Notes: generated from the letters alone by a model not told the origin. DNA of 33,256 bases from Gemmatimonadota bacterium (GCA_029879725.1 JAOUPR010000043.1:1-33256); one strand, 5' to 3'. Shown: positions 1 through 8,685, counted from the stretch's first letter. Numbers and translations: made by a program.

Positions 1-287
1 TGGCGGGGGTGGCGACGCTGATCGTGACCGGAGGATTCGCATCCTGGGTGCAACTGGGCGGCATCGAGGCCGTATTCGGCACCCCCTACGGGAGGCTCCT
101 CGTGCTCAAGCTCGCGGTGGTGGGGGTGGTCCTCGCCCTGGGGGGATGGAACTACAAGAAGCTGACGCCACGGCTGGGCGAGGAGAGCGGACGAGGCGCC
201 ATGCGCCGATCTGCGTCGCTGGAGTTCCTCGTGGCCAACGTCGTCCTCGTGGTGACGGCCATCCTGGTGCGTACGTCACGGATGTGA
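1..287 (+). CDS. CopD-family copper resistance membrane protein, C-terminal part (5'-truncated by window edge)
   Basis: The frame is open from the first bases of the window and stops with TGA at 285-287, so this is the last ~94 residues of a longer gene. Three hydrophobic segments are visible: one near the start, one after the YGRLLVLKL stretch, and one at the C terminus. The pattern of a helix, then FGTPYGRLLVLKL, then a helix, then a basic LTPRL loop, then a final helix matches the C terminus of the CopD domain, an inner-membrane module linked to copper uptake or handling. The adjacent convergent cus-type copper/silver efflux operon supports a copper role. The GTG at position 9 is internal to this frame and unlikely to be the start. 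The specific transport direction cannot be told from this fragment. Confidence 0.72.
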   Translation, partial: AGVATLIVTGGFASWVQLGGIEAVFGTPYGRLLVLKLAVVGVVLALGGWNYKKLTPRLGEESGRGAMRRSASLEFLVANVVLVVTAILVRTSRM

Positions 288-409
288 TCCGGGACGGATA
301 TCAGACGCCGGCTCGGGCCGGGTTCGCGGAGCGCCGGCGGACGGCGTCCTCCACGACCCGTTCGATGCCACCGACCCGACCGACGTGCCTGCCCGGGTCC
401 CGCCCCGAC

Positions 410-426
410 GGCCGCCGCTAGCGGCC
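410..426 (+). terminator. Possible terminator hairpin downstream of the copD-like gene
   Basis: GGCCGC (410-415), a 5-base loop and GCGGCC (421-426) form a 6-bp all-GC stem. It is followed by a pyrimidine-rich stretch (about 427-450) with few consecutive T. It lies between the convergent copD-like and cusA genes. The missing U-run keeps this tentative. Confidence 0.3.
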
Positions 427-459
427 CTCGCGCCACCTCGTTCTCTTCCCCGTAGCCGA

Positions 460-3400
460 TCAGTCGGCTCCCGCCACGGCGAGCGCTCCCTCGTCGGCGA
501 CCTCGACCCTCGCGTCGGCGCGCAGCCCCGCCTCCCGCCACAAGGAGTAGATGGCGGGGATCACGAGGAGCGTGAGCACGGTGGCGGATACCATCCCGCC
601 CACCATGGGCGCCGCGATCCGCCTCATCACGGTGGCACCCGCCCCGTGGCCCCAGAAGATGGGGAGCAGCCCCGCGATGATGGCGATGACCGTCATCATC
701 TTCGGTCTCAGGCGCAGCGCGGCGCCCTCCACGATGGCGTCACGGAGGCCGGACGCGGTGCGCTGGCCCATCTCGATGCGGGCCTTCCAGGCATGGTCCA
801 GGTAGAGGAGCATCACCACCCCGGTCTCGGCCGCCACCCCGGCCAGGGCGATGAATCCCACGCCGCTGGCCACGGACCAGTTGAACCCCAGCAACGCCAT
901 GAACACCACCCCCCCGACCAGGGCGAAGGGGAGGGAGAGGAGAACGATGAGCGTCTCACCCAGGCTCCCGAAGTTCACGTACAGGAGAAGGAAGATGATT
1001 GCCAGCGTGGCCGGCACCACCAACGCCAGCTTCTCCTTCGCGCGGAGCATGTACTCGTACTGCCCCGACCACGTCATCGTGTATCCCTGGGGAAGCGTCA
1101 CCATGTCCTGCACCATCTTCCGCGCCGATGCCACGTACGCCCCCAGGTCACTCTCGTCCGTATCGATGAAGACCCACGCCGTGGGGAAGGCCTGCTCGGT
1201 CTTGATCGCCATGGGACCCTGGACGACACGGATGCTGGCCACCTGCCCCAGGGGGATCTGGGCGCCTCCGGCCGGCGCCGACCCCATCCCTCCCATCCCT
1301 CCCATTCCGGCCCGTGACGTTCCGGCGGGCCGCATGATGGGGATGAGGACCTCCGCGAGCTTCTCGGGCTGGTCCCTCAACTCCTGGGGGTAGCGGACCC
1401 GGATGGGATACCGCTCCCGGCCCTCCACCGCCGTGGTCACGCTCATCCCGCCGATGGCCGCGCCGATGACCATCTGGATCTGCTCCACGTTCAAGCCATA
1501 GCGGGCCGCCGCTTCCCGGTCGATGTCGATGTCCACGTACGACCCGGACACCACCCGCTCTCCGAACGCCGAACGCGTTCCCTGGACCATCTTCACCGCG
1601 ACCTCCACCTCGGTGGCCAGGCGCTCCAGGACGGTGAGGTCGGGGCCGAAGATCTTCACGCCGACGGGGGTACGGATCCCCGTGGCGAGCATGTCGATAC
1701 GCCCCTTGATGGGCATGGTCCAGGAGTTGGTGACTCCGGCCATGCGCACCGCTTCGTCCATTTCCGCCACCAGTTCGGCCTGGGTCATTCCCGGGCGCCA
1801 CTCCTCTTCCGGCTTCAGGACGATGGTGGTCTCGAACATGTCCAGGGGCGCGGGATCGGTGGCGGTGTTCGCGCGACCCGCCTTCCCGAAGACGCTCTCC
1901 ACCTCGGGGAAGGACTTCAGGATGGAGTCCTGCACGCGCAGCGTCTCGCGGGCCTTCGACACACTGATCCCCGGAAGGGTGGTCGGCATGTACAGCAGTG
2001 TGCCCTCGTCGAGGGGCGGCATGAACTCGGATCCGATCCGGCGGGCCGGCAACACGGTCAGGATGAGCACCGCCAGCGCACCGGCCAGCACCGGCACGCG
2101 GTACCGGAGGACCAGGTTCAGGAGCGGCATGTACCCGGCGATGAGCACCCGGTTGACGGGGTTGGCCGTCTCCTTGTGGATCCGCCCCCGGATGAAGAGG
2201 CCCATGGCCACCGGGACCATGGTCACGGAAAGGAGGCTCGCGCTGGCCATGGCCAGCGTCTTCGTCCACGCCAGAGGCTTGAACATCCGACCTTCCTGGG
2301 CCTCCAGGCTGAACACGGGGAGGAACGACACCGTGATGATGAGCAACGAGAAGAAGAGCGCCGGCCCGACCTCCTGGGAGCTCCGGACCACGATGTCCCA
2401 CCGCTCCTTGGCCGTGAGGACCTCCGTGTGCAGGTACCGTTCGTCCTCGTCCGGGGCGGGGATGCCGGAGGCCCTGGCCACGCGATGCTTTTCCTCGATG
2501 GCGTGCTCGAGATGCTTGTGCATGTTCTCGATCATGACGATGGCCGCGTCGATCATGGCGCCCACGGCGATGGCGATGCCCCCCAGGCTCATGATGTCGG
2601 CGCCCAGCCCCAGCACCCGCATGGCGATGAACGCCATGAGGATCCCCAACGGGAGGGTGAGGATGGCCACCAGGGCGCTCCGCACGTGGAAGAGGAAGAC
2701 CATCGTCACCAGGGCCACCACGATGGACTCCTCGATGAGCTTCTCCTTCAGGGTATCGATGGCCCGGTGGATGAGGTCGGAGCGATCGTACACCGGCTGG
2801 ATGACCATCCCCGCGGGCAACGTGGCCTCCAACGACGCGATCCTCTCCTTGACGCGGTCGATGGTGGCCAGCGCGTTCTCGCCGAACCGCATCACCACGA
2901 TCCCGCCCACCACGTCTCCCCGCCCGTCCAGATCCGCCACGCCCCTGCGGACGTCCGGCGCCAGCCGGACCGTCGCGACGTCGGACACCCGCACGGGCAC
3001 ACCCGTGCCCGAGACGCCCACCACGACGCTCCCGATCTCGTCGATCCCCTTCAGATAGCCCAGCCCGCGAATCATGTACTCGCGCTCGGCCATCTCCAGC
3101 ACCATGGCGCCGGCGTCTTCGTTGGACGCGCGCAGCGCCTCCATGACCCTCGTCACCGGAACCCCGAAGCCGCGCAACTTGATGGGGTCCACCATGACCT
3201 CGTACACCCGCTCGTATCCGCCCACCGTGGCCACCTCGCTCACGCCGGGCACCGCCGTGAGCTGGTACCGCAGGTTCCAGTCCTGATAGGAGCGGAGCTC
3301 CGCCAGTGAGCGCGTTCCGGTCGTGTCCAGGAGGACGTACTGGTAGACCCAACCCAACCCGGTGGCGTCGGGACCCAGGGTGGGCTGTGCCGCGTCGGGA

Positions 3401-3762
3401 AGCCGGCCCTGGATCCCCGACAGGTACTCCAACACCCGGCTTCGCGCCCAGTACAGGTCGGTACCGTCGTCGAAGATGACGTAGACGAACGAGGTGCCGA
3501 AGAAGGAGTACCCGCGCACGGTCTTGGCGCCGGGCACCTTGAGCATCTCCGACGCCACCGGATAGGTGACCTGGTCCTCCACGATCTGCGGTGCCTGACC
3601 CTCGAAATCGGTCCGGACGATCACCTGGACGTCGGAGAGGTCGGGGATGGCCTCCAGGGGCATCCGCAACATGGCGACGATCCCTCCGACCGCCAGGAAG
3701 ACACCCGCTACCACAACCAGGAAACGGTTCTGGACCGACCACTCGATGACGCGCTTCAGCAT
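460..3762 (-). CDS. cusA: CusA/CzcA-family heavy-metal efflux RND transporter, Cu(I)/Ag(I) type
   Basis: This 1,100-residue inner-membrane RND pump would drive metal export through the CusB/CusC channel using the proton gradient. The N terminus has the family opening (MLKRVIEWSVQNRF). Transmembrane helix 4 carries the proton-relay aspartate at residue 405 in GAMIDAAIVMIEN, the same number as in E. coli CusA. The copper/silver methionine triad is present at M592 (LLYMPTTLPG), M642 (PLDMFETT) and M691 (IDMLATG). Its 50/49-residue spacing equals that of E. coli M573/M623/M672, which favours Cu(I)/Ag(I) over Zn/Co/Cd. A Gly/Met-rich insert of about 20 residues (three GGM units, near 1260-1330) precedes the IPLGQVASI strand of the porter domain. 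The ATG at 3762 has a GAGGA ribosome-binding site 8 bases upstream, and the gene starts 10 bp after the cusB stop. Confidence 0.95.
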   Translation of the reverse strand: MLKRVIEWSVQNRFLVVVAGVFLAVGGIVAMLRMPLEAIPDLSDVQVIVRTDFEGQAPQIVEDQVTYPVASEMLKVPGAKTVRGYSFFGTSFVYVIFDDGTDLYWARSRVLEYLSGIQGRLPDAAQPTLGPDATGLGWVYQYVLLDTTGTRSLAELRSYQDWNLRYQLTAVPGVSEVATVGGYERVYEVMVDPIKLRGFGVPVTRVMEALRASNEDAGAMVLEMAEREYMIRGLGYLKGIDEIGSVVVGVSGTGVPVRVSDVATVRLAPDVRRGVADLDGRGDVVGGIVVMRFGENALATIDRVKERIASLEATLPAGMVIQPVYDRSDLIHRAIDTLKEKLIEESIVVALVTMVFLFHVRSALVAILTLPLGILMAFIAMRVLGLGADIMSLGGIAIAVGAMIDAAIVMIENMHKHLEHAIEEKHRVARASGIPAPDEDERYLHTEVLTAKERWDIVVRSSQEVGPALFFSLLIITVSFLPVFSLEAQEGRMFKPLAWTKTLAMASASLLSVTMVPVAMGLFIRGRIHKETANPVNRVLIAGYMPLLNLVLRYRVPVLAGALAVLILTVLPARRIGSEFMPPLDEGTLLYMPTTLPGISVSKARETLRVQDSILKSFPEVESVFGKAGRANTATDPAPLDMFETTIVLKPEEEWRPGMTQAELVAEMDEAVRMAGVTNSWTMPIKGRIDMLATGIRTPVGVKIFGPDLTVLERLATEVEVAVKMVQGTRSAFGERVVSGSYVDIDIDREAAARYGLNVEQIQMVIGAAIGGMSVTTAVEGRERYPIRVRYPQELRDQPEKLAEVLIPIMRPAGTSRAGMGGMGGMGSAPAGGAQIPLGQVASIRVVQGPMAIKTEQAFPTAWVFIDTDESDLGAYVASARKMVQDMVTLPQGYTMTWSGQYEYMLRAKEKLALVVPATLAIIFLLLYVNFGSLGETLIVLLSLPFALVGGVVFMALLGFNWSVASGVGFIALAGVAAETGVVMLLYLDHAWKARIEMGQRTASGLRDAIVEGAALRLRPKMMTVIAIIAGLLPIFWGHGAGATVMRRIAAPMVGGMVSATVLTLLVIPAIYSLWREAGLRADARVEVADEGALAVAGAD

Positions 3763-3772
3763 GGGCCGTTCC

Positions 3773-4984
3773 TCAGTGGTTCGAGTGGTCCATGCCGGGC
3801 ATGGAACCCATGTCCATCCCCGGCATGGGCGGAGCCTCTCCGCTCATCGTGCCCAGGTTGGACTCCGCGTCCACGAGGAACGCGGCCGACGACACCACGC
3901 GGTCCCCCTCCTCGAGGCCCGAGAGGATCTCAACCAACTGCAGGGAGGCTCGACCCGCCGTCACCTCGCGGGGGTAGAGCGCGCCGTCCTGGCCTACCAC
4001 GAACACCAGCGTGCGCTCGCCGGTCTCGATGACGGCGCTGCGCGGTACCACGAGCGTGGCGGCCGTGGGAGGGGCCTGAAGATGGAGCGTCGCATACATC
4101 CCGGGCTTGAGCTCCCCCGCGGGGTTGGGGAGTTCGACCCGGATGCGGCCGGTGCGCGACTCCACGGACACCGTGGGATAGACGTACGCCACCCGGCCCG
4201 TGAACGTCCTGCCGGCGTAGGCCTCGAAGTTCACGAGAGCGCCCTGCCCCACCCCGACGAACGCCAGATCCTTCTCGAACACATCGGCCTCCACCCACAC
4301 ACGGGAGAGATCCGCGATGCGGAAGACGGTCATGCCCGGGACGATCCGGTCGCCCTCCACGACACCCTTTTCGATGATCACGCCGGTGGCGGGAGCCCGC
4401 AGGGTGAGCACCTTCGTGGTCTCACCGCTCTCCTCGATGCGGCGTACTTCGCTGTCGGGGATGTCCCAATACGCCAACCGGCGACGGGCGGACTGCAACA
4501 ATTCCTCGGCGTTGGCCGAGCTCCGCTCTCCGCTCGCCTCCCTCACGAGACGCGCGGCCAGGATCAACTCCTCCTGGGCGGAGACCAACGCGGGGCTGTA
4601 TACGTCCATGAGAGGCTGGCCCGCGCGAACGGGCGCGCCCGTGAACTCCACGTGGAGCTTCTCCACCCACCCCTCGATCTTGGAGTTCACGTTGGCGAGG
4701 CGGGTTTCGTCGTACGCGACGTTCCCCACGGTGCGCACGAACACGGGCAACTCCTGCCGCACCACCGTGGTGTACGCCACGCCGATGCGGCGCGCGGCTT
4801 CCGCGTCCAGCGTGACCGGCTTCATCTCGCCACCGGAGGCCGCCATGGCCGCGTGGTCGTGCTCGCCGCCTACGGCCGCCTGCTGCGTCTCGGTTCCCTG
4901 TCCGTCACCGAAGCCGAAGGCCACGGTGGCCGCGGCGGCGACCACGACGGATACGGACGGGACGATCTGTTTCCAGGTACTCAT
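3773..4984 (-). CDS. cusB: CusB-type periplasmic adaptor (membrane fusion protein)
   Basis: The 403-residue adaptor links the RND pump to the outer-membrane channel. It begins with an N-terminal membrane/signal segment (residues ~7-25). A short His/Met-rich stretch (EHDHAAM) follows, where E. coli CusB has its metal-capturing region. The lipoyl/barrel-sandwich and helical hairpin region comes next (SPALVSAQEELILAARLV), then beta-barrel strands (RVWVEADVFEKD; GRIRVELPNP). The tail is again Met/His-rich (PPMPGMDMGSMPGMDHSNH). The ATG at 4984 overlaps the cusC stop as ATGA, with GGAG a few bases upstream, so translation is probably coupled. An open frame continues upstream inside cusC but lacks adaptor-like sequence, so the inner ATG is the better start. 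Confidence 0.93.
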   Translation of the reverse strand: MSTWKQIVPSVSVVVAAAATVAFGFGDGQGTETQQAAVGGEHDHAAMAASGGEMKPVTLDAEAARRIGVAYTTVVRQELPVFVRTVGNVAYDETRLANVNSKIEGWVEKLHVEFTGAPVRAGQPLMDVYSPALVSAQEELILAARLVREASGERSSANAEELLQSARRRLAYWDIPDSEVRRIEESGETTKVLTLRAPATGVIIEKGVVEGDRIVPGMTVFRIADLSRVWVEADVFEKDLAFVGVGQGALVNFEAYAGRTFTGRVAYVYPTVSVESRTGRIRVELPNPAGELKPGMYATLHLQAPPTAATLVVPRSAVIETGERTLVFVVGQDGALYPREVTAGRASLQLVEILSGLEEGDRVVSSAAFLVDAESNLGTMSGEAPPMPGMDMGSMPGMDHSNH

Positions 4985-6282
4985 CGGGTCTCCACCAGGA
5001 TCGGGGCCGAGGGGGGAAGCGAGCGGCCCACCACGGATTCCAACGCCGTGTAGGCCTTTCCGTACTCGCCCAGGAGCTGGAAATACTCCCCCTCGAATCG
5101 GTTCACGGTCATCTGTGCATCGACCAGCGTCATGAAATCCACGGCACCCACCCGGTAGGAGGAGAGCGCGGACTCCACGGTCGCTTTGGCTTCGGGTATC
5201 ACTTCGTCGGCATAGAGGCGAACCAGGCTCCGGGATCGGTCCAACTCCGCCATGATCTCGCCGATTCGGGCCCGCACACCCGCCTCTCGGCTCCCCAACT
5301 CGGCCTGGGCCATGCGCTCCATGGCCAGGGCCGCGTCCCGCAGGGCGGACTGACGCCGGGATGCGAACACGGGGATGCTGAAGCCCACCATGACGCTCCC
5401 CATGCGCTCCGTCCCCGTCCCCGGATTCCGCTGACCGTAGTTGACGCCCAGCGTCAGGTCCGGCCAGAAGTCCCTTCGCGCCAGGTCGGTCCGCCGCCGG
5501 GCCTGAGCGACGCCCAGCCGTCCATGCTCGAGAAGGGGACGTGATTCCCGCGCCCAGGCGGCCAGGGTGTCGGCGGGGGGGATGGTCATCGACAGGTGCC
5601 CCAGCATGGGGGGAGGGACCGGCGTGTCGGCGGGTCGGTCCAGCAGCCCGTTCAGCCGCGCCGCCATGGTGATCCTCATGGCCCGCATGGCGCGGATGTC
5701 TCCGTCCATGCGAGCGACCTCCACGTCCGCGCGCAGCACGTCGGCCTGCCGTCCCATTCCCGACACGTACATCGCCTTGGCCACCTGCTGGAAGTCCTGA
5801 AGAAGCGAGAGCGTCTCGCCCATGACCTCGAGGCGCCGGTCCAGGCCGTACAGATCGTAGAACATCCCCGACGCCATGCTCCGGACCTCCCATTCCGCTT
5901 CGCCCACCACGGTCCCGGCCATCTCGCTCTCGTACGACGCGATGTCGCCCCGGATCGAGAGCTTGCCGGGAAAGGGAATGGTCTGCATGACCTGGACCGA
6001 CGGTGCCATGGAGGTGGGCATGTCGGCGTTGAAGCTCGGCAGACCGAAGTTCATGATCCCGAGTTGCACCATCGGGTCCGGGAGGGTCGAGGCCGCCGGC
6101 TCCCGGTACGCGGCGCCTTCGGCCACGGCCCGTAGAGCGTGGAGACGCGGGTTCCGCTCACGGGCCGCCGCCAGGACGTCGTCCAGGGCGAGGCTGTCCG
6201 CGGAGGCCTGACCCACCGCCGAAGCCTGGGCCGGAGACGCCGCCACGAGTACGGCGGCGCAGGCCGTCAGGAATCTTTTCAC
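4981..6282 (-). CDS. cusC: CusC-type TolC-family outer-membrane efflux protein
   Basis: About 433 residues with an N-terminal signal peptide (MKRFLTACAAVLVAASPAQASA, probable cleavage after AQA). Two long alpha-helical OEP repeats follow, typical of outer-membrane channel subunits; the first includes LDDVLAAARERNPRLHAL and the second RDAALAMERMAQAELG. It is not an obvious lipoprotein, unlike E. coli CusC. GTG codons at 6288 and 6282 are both possible starts. The one at 6282 is preferred because GGAGAGG sits about 5 bases upstream of it, whereas it abuts the other. It is the first gene of the cusCBA operon, and its stop overlaps the cusB start by 4 bp. A candidate operator lies about 85 bp upstream. 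Confidence 0.9.
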   Translation of the reverse strand: MKRFLTACAAVLVAASPAQASAVGQASADSLALDDVLAAARERNPRLHALRAVAEGAAYREPAASTLPDPMVQLGIMNFGLPSFNADMPTSMAPSVQVMQTIPFPGKLSIRGDIASYESEMAGTVVGEAEWEVRSMASGMFYDLYGLDRRLEVMGETLSLLQDFQQVAKAMYVSGMGRQADVLRADVEVARMDGDIRAMRAMRITMAARLNGLLDRPADTPVPPPMLGHLSMTIPPADTLAAWARESRPLLEHGRLGVAQARRRTDLARRDFWPDLTLGVNYGQRNPGTGTERMGSVMVGFSIPVFASRRQSALRDAALAMERMAQAELGSREAGVRARIGEIMAELDRSRSLVRLYADEVIPEAKATVESALSSYRVGAVDFMTLVDAQMTVNRFEGEYFQLLGEYGKAYTALESVVGRSLPPSAPILVETR

Positions 6283-6360
6283 GTACACCTCTCCACCGAA
6301 GTCCGCCCATTACTGGACGAAGCATCGTGGAGGGGAGGTGAAGGCCCGATGAGATGGAGA

Positions 6361-6374
6361 TGAAGAATCCTTCA
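6361..6374. promoter_or_regulatory. Inverted repeat TGAAG-N4-CTTCA upstream of cusCBA; candidate response-regulator operator
   Basis: TGAAG (6361-6365), AATC, CTTCA (6370-6374) is a perfect 5-bp dyad in the 90-odd bp between the kinase stop and cusC. Its centre is about 85 bp from the preferred cusC start. The same dyad occurs about 84 bp upstream of the regulator gene at 8549-8564. Both copies are flanked on one side by GGAT(T)CACG. OmpR-family regulators bind short paired half-sites, so this is a plausible CusR-type box. That assignment is inference. Confidence 0.55.
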
Positions 6375-6377
6375 GGA

Positions 6378-7796
6378 TCACGCGCCTTCCGGCGGGTCCG
6401 CGGGGATGCGCACCACCACGCTCGCGCCGCCGGCCGGGAGATTCCGGACGGATACCGAACCGCCGTGCGCCTCGGTGACGGCCTCCACGATGGCCAGTCC
6501 CAGCCCGGTACCTTCCTCGGGCGTCCGGTGGGTGCGCGCCGCGTCTTCACGGAAGAACCGTCGGAACGCCTGATCCGGGTCCTGGAAGCCCGGGCCGGTG
6601 TCCTCGATGGAGAGCACCAGGTCCTCTCCGTCGCGTCGCACCAGCACGTCCACGCGGCCCTCGCGGGGCGTGTACTTCAGCGCGTTGTCGACCAGGTTCC
6701 ACACGACCTGACCCACGAGGCCGGGGTCGAACCGGCCCGTCGCGTCGTCCGCTTCCGCGATCTCCATGACGATCCCCTTCTCGGCCGCGGCCCCCCGGAG
6801 CCGATCCGCCACACGGGTCGTGACCTCGGACAGAGACGCGGCCTCGATCCGGGGACGCAACGCCCCCGAGTCCGACCGGGCCAGCACCAACAGATCCTCA
6901 CCGATGCGCGAAAGGCGGACCACCTCTTCCAGGGTGCTCTCCAGGACCCGACGGTACTCCTCCGGAGAGCGCTCCCTGCGCAGGGCCAGCTCCAATTCTC
7001 CGCGCATCACGGTGAGGGGTGAACGCAGCTCGTGGCTGGCGTCGGCGGTGAACCTCCGCTGGGCGTCGAAGGCGCCCTGGATGCGGGACAACATGGTGTT
7101 CAGGACGTCCACCAGGCGCCGGTATTCCCTGACCTCGGCGTACGCGTGGATGCGCCGGTCCAGGGAGCCGGCCCGGATGGCTTCGGCCTGATCGATGACC
7201 TCGTTGACGGGGCGCATGGCCCGGCCCGCCAACCAAGACGCGCCCACGAAGGTGGAGGCGCTCATCACCACGGTGAGTGCCAGGAGGAAGAGTCCCACCC
7301 GGGTGAGCATCTCATTGCGCGCCGTCAGCGGAGCCGCGACTTCCAGGACGTGGCGCTCGTGGACCATCCCGAAGCGTTCCAGCGGATAGTACAGAGTGCG
7401 GATGGGCATCCCGTTCCACGACGTCCGCGTCCACACCAACGTGCCGTCCGCCGCCCGAGCCAGGTGCTCCCGGTTCAGGGGGAGATCGGACGTCATGTAC
7501 TGGTTGCGGAGGAGACTCACCCCGTCGGCCTGCCAGACCTGGGCGTATCGGATGAGATCCTGGAGCGACGTCGCCTCGTCCGGTGTCAACTCCCATTCGT
7601 GGAAGTGCATCGCCCCGGAGGGAGCGTCGGTGAGGGACGCGGCCTGGATGGAGGCCACGTTGAGGATGGACGCGTCCAACTCGCCGTCGAGGATGGACCG
7701 CACCGTGAGGAAGGTGACGAACGCCACCGTGGCCAGCCCCACCGCCATGGCCATCATCGCCCTGAGGGCGAGTTGGAAACGGAAGGACCGGCTCAC
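6378..7796 (-). CDS. Sensor histidine kinase of the copper/silver two-component system (CusS-like)
   Basis: The 472-residue membrane kinase has TM1 at ~13-33 and a periplasmic sensor domain of ~130 residues. TM2 follows at ~163-190, then a HAMP linker (RAMRPVNEVIDQAEAI). The dimerisation/phospho-acceptor H-box is FTADASHELRSPLT, with H255 as the expected autophosphorylation site. The ATPase domain has the N box (QVVWNLVDNALKYTP), G1 (DTGPGF) and G2 (GTGLGLAIV). The sensor domain has an HFH motif (H64, H66) just after TM1 plus scattered Met/His residues, which could bind metal. The GTG start overlaps the regulator stop as GTGA. Its position directly upstream of cusCBA indicates copper/silver sensing; the ligand is inferred from context. 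Confidence 0.9.
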   Translation of the reverse strand: MSRSFRFQLALRAMMAMAVGLATVAFVTFLTVRSILDGELDASILNVASIQAASLTDAPSGAMHFHEWELTPDEATSLQDLIRYAQVWQADGVSLLRNQYMTSDLPLNREHLARAADGTLVWTRTSWNGMPIRTLYYPLERFGMVHERHVLEVAAPLTARNEMLTRVGLFLLALTVVMSASTFVGASWLAGRAMRPVNEVIDQAEAIRAGSLDRRIHAYAEVREYRRLVDVLNTMLSRIQGAFDAQRRFTADASHELRSPLTVMRGELELALRRERSPEEYRRVLESTLEEVVRLSRIGEDLLVLARSDSGALRPRIEAASLSEVTTRVADRLRGAAAEKGIVMEIAEADDATGRFDPGLVGQVVWNLVDNALKYTPREGRVDVLVRRDGEDLVLSIEDTGPGFQDPDQAFRRFFREDAARTHRTPEEGTGLGLAIVEAVTEAHGGSVSVRNLPAGGASVVVRIPADPPEGA

Positions 7797-8473
7797 TCCG
7801 TCTCGCCCTTCTGGAACAGGTAGCCCACCCCTCGCACGGTCTGCAGGAGGGGGTCGGATCCGGTCTCACGGAGCTTTCGCCGCACGTGACCCACGTGGAC
7901 GTCCACCACGTTGCTCATGGGATCGAAATTGAGGTCCCAGACCTTCTCGAGAAGCTCGGTGCGGCGGACCACGCGTTCCGGGTTCAACATGAAGAACTCC
8001 AGGAGCTGGAACTCCTTGGGAGTCAGATCCAAGCGCCTCCCGGCGCGTAGCGCGACGTGCTTCACCCGATCCAGCTCCACGTCGTCGTAGAGGAGGCGGT
8101 CCGGTCGGGAGGCCCCCCCCCGGCGGAGGAGCGCGCGGATGCGGGCCAGGAGCTCGTCGAAGCCGAAGGGCTTGGTCAGATAGTCGTCCGCTCCGGCGTC
8201 GAGGCCGAGGACGACGTCCTCCCTCGCGTCCCGGGCGGTGAGGAGAAGCACCGGAACGGTCTTTTCCTTGGAGCGCAGGTCGCGAACGATCTCCAGCCCC
8301 GATTTCCCCGGCAGCATGATGTCCAGGAGGAGCAGATCGTATTCGTGGACGTGGGCCTTCATCAGGCCGTCCGTCCCGTCGTGGGCCACGTCCACGGAGT
8401 AGCCCTCCTCCCGGAGTCCCTTGTCCAGGAAGCTGGCGACCTTCTTGTCGTCCTCTACCACCAGGATGCGCAT
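7793..8473 (-). CDS. OmpR-family response regulator of the copper/silver system (CusR-like)
   Basis: A 226-residue regulator. The receiver domain spans residues 1-~115, with the acidic pair D8/D9, phospho-acceptor D51 (LLLLDIMLPG), the conserved Thr in LLLTAR and the Lys in LTKPF. The C-terminal winged helix has LTPKEFQLLEFFMLNP, the recognition-helix region (SNVVDVHVGHVRRKL) and the final wing (TVRGVGYLF). This is the usual OmpR/PhoB layout and length. The ATG at 8473 begins the receiver motif MRILVVEDD with GAAGG about 10 bases upstream. Longer in-frame starts reach 8548 but would add residues with no family match. It is co-transcribed with the kinase through a 4-bp overlap and presumably activates cusCBA and its own gene through the shared dyad. 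Confidence 0.93.
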   Translation of the reverse strand: MRILVVEDDKKVASFLDKGLREEGYSVDVAHDGTDGLMKAHVHEYDLLLLDIMLPGKSGLEIVRDLRSKEKTVPVLLLTARDAREDVVLGLDAGADDYLTKPFGFDELLARIRALLRRGGASRPDRLLYDDVELDRVKHVALRAGRRLDLTPKEFQLLEFFMLNPERVVRRTELLEKVWDLNFDPMSNVVDVHVGHVRRKLRETGSDPLLQTVRGVGYLFQKGETE

Positions 8474-8548
8474 GTACGGCGTACCTTCGGATGCGGTCGA
8501 TGATGTCCTCGGCTGAACATAGTGCGGTCGCGGCGCCGCGTGGTCCAT

Positions 8549-8564
8549 ATGAAGGAGTCTTCAT
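8549..8564. promoter_or_regulatory. Inverted repeat ATGAAG-N4-CTTCAT upstream of the response regulator; candidate operator
   Basis: ATGAAG (8549-8554), GAGT, CTTCAT (8559-8564) is a perfect 6-bp dyad whose centre is about 84 bp from the regulator ATG. It shares TGAAG-N4-CTTCA with the site upstream of cusC. On the minus strand a -10-like TATGTT lies 27 bases further downstream (8516-8521), with no good -35. That is as expected for a promoter relying on an activator bound next to the -35 position. The autoregulation reading is inference. Confidence 0.55.
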
Positions 8565-8685
8565 CCAGGATTCACGAACCGTTCATACGCGTGCACGCAT
8601 CTTGGATCACGGTCCGTCCGTCCCGGGGGGATGCCCCACCGTCGAGGCTGCCCCGTTCCGTTCCGGTGCCTCCCGGGATGCCGGA

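Noticed and set aside
454..469. AGCCGA-TCAG-TCGGCT dyad over the cusA stop codon
   Set aside because: Short stem with the stop codon in its loop and no T-run; likely chance in GC-rich sequence.
1148..3742. 864-codon minus-strand frame overlapping cusA
   Set aside because: Alternative frame of cusA; the cusA frame carries all RND motifs.
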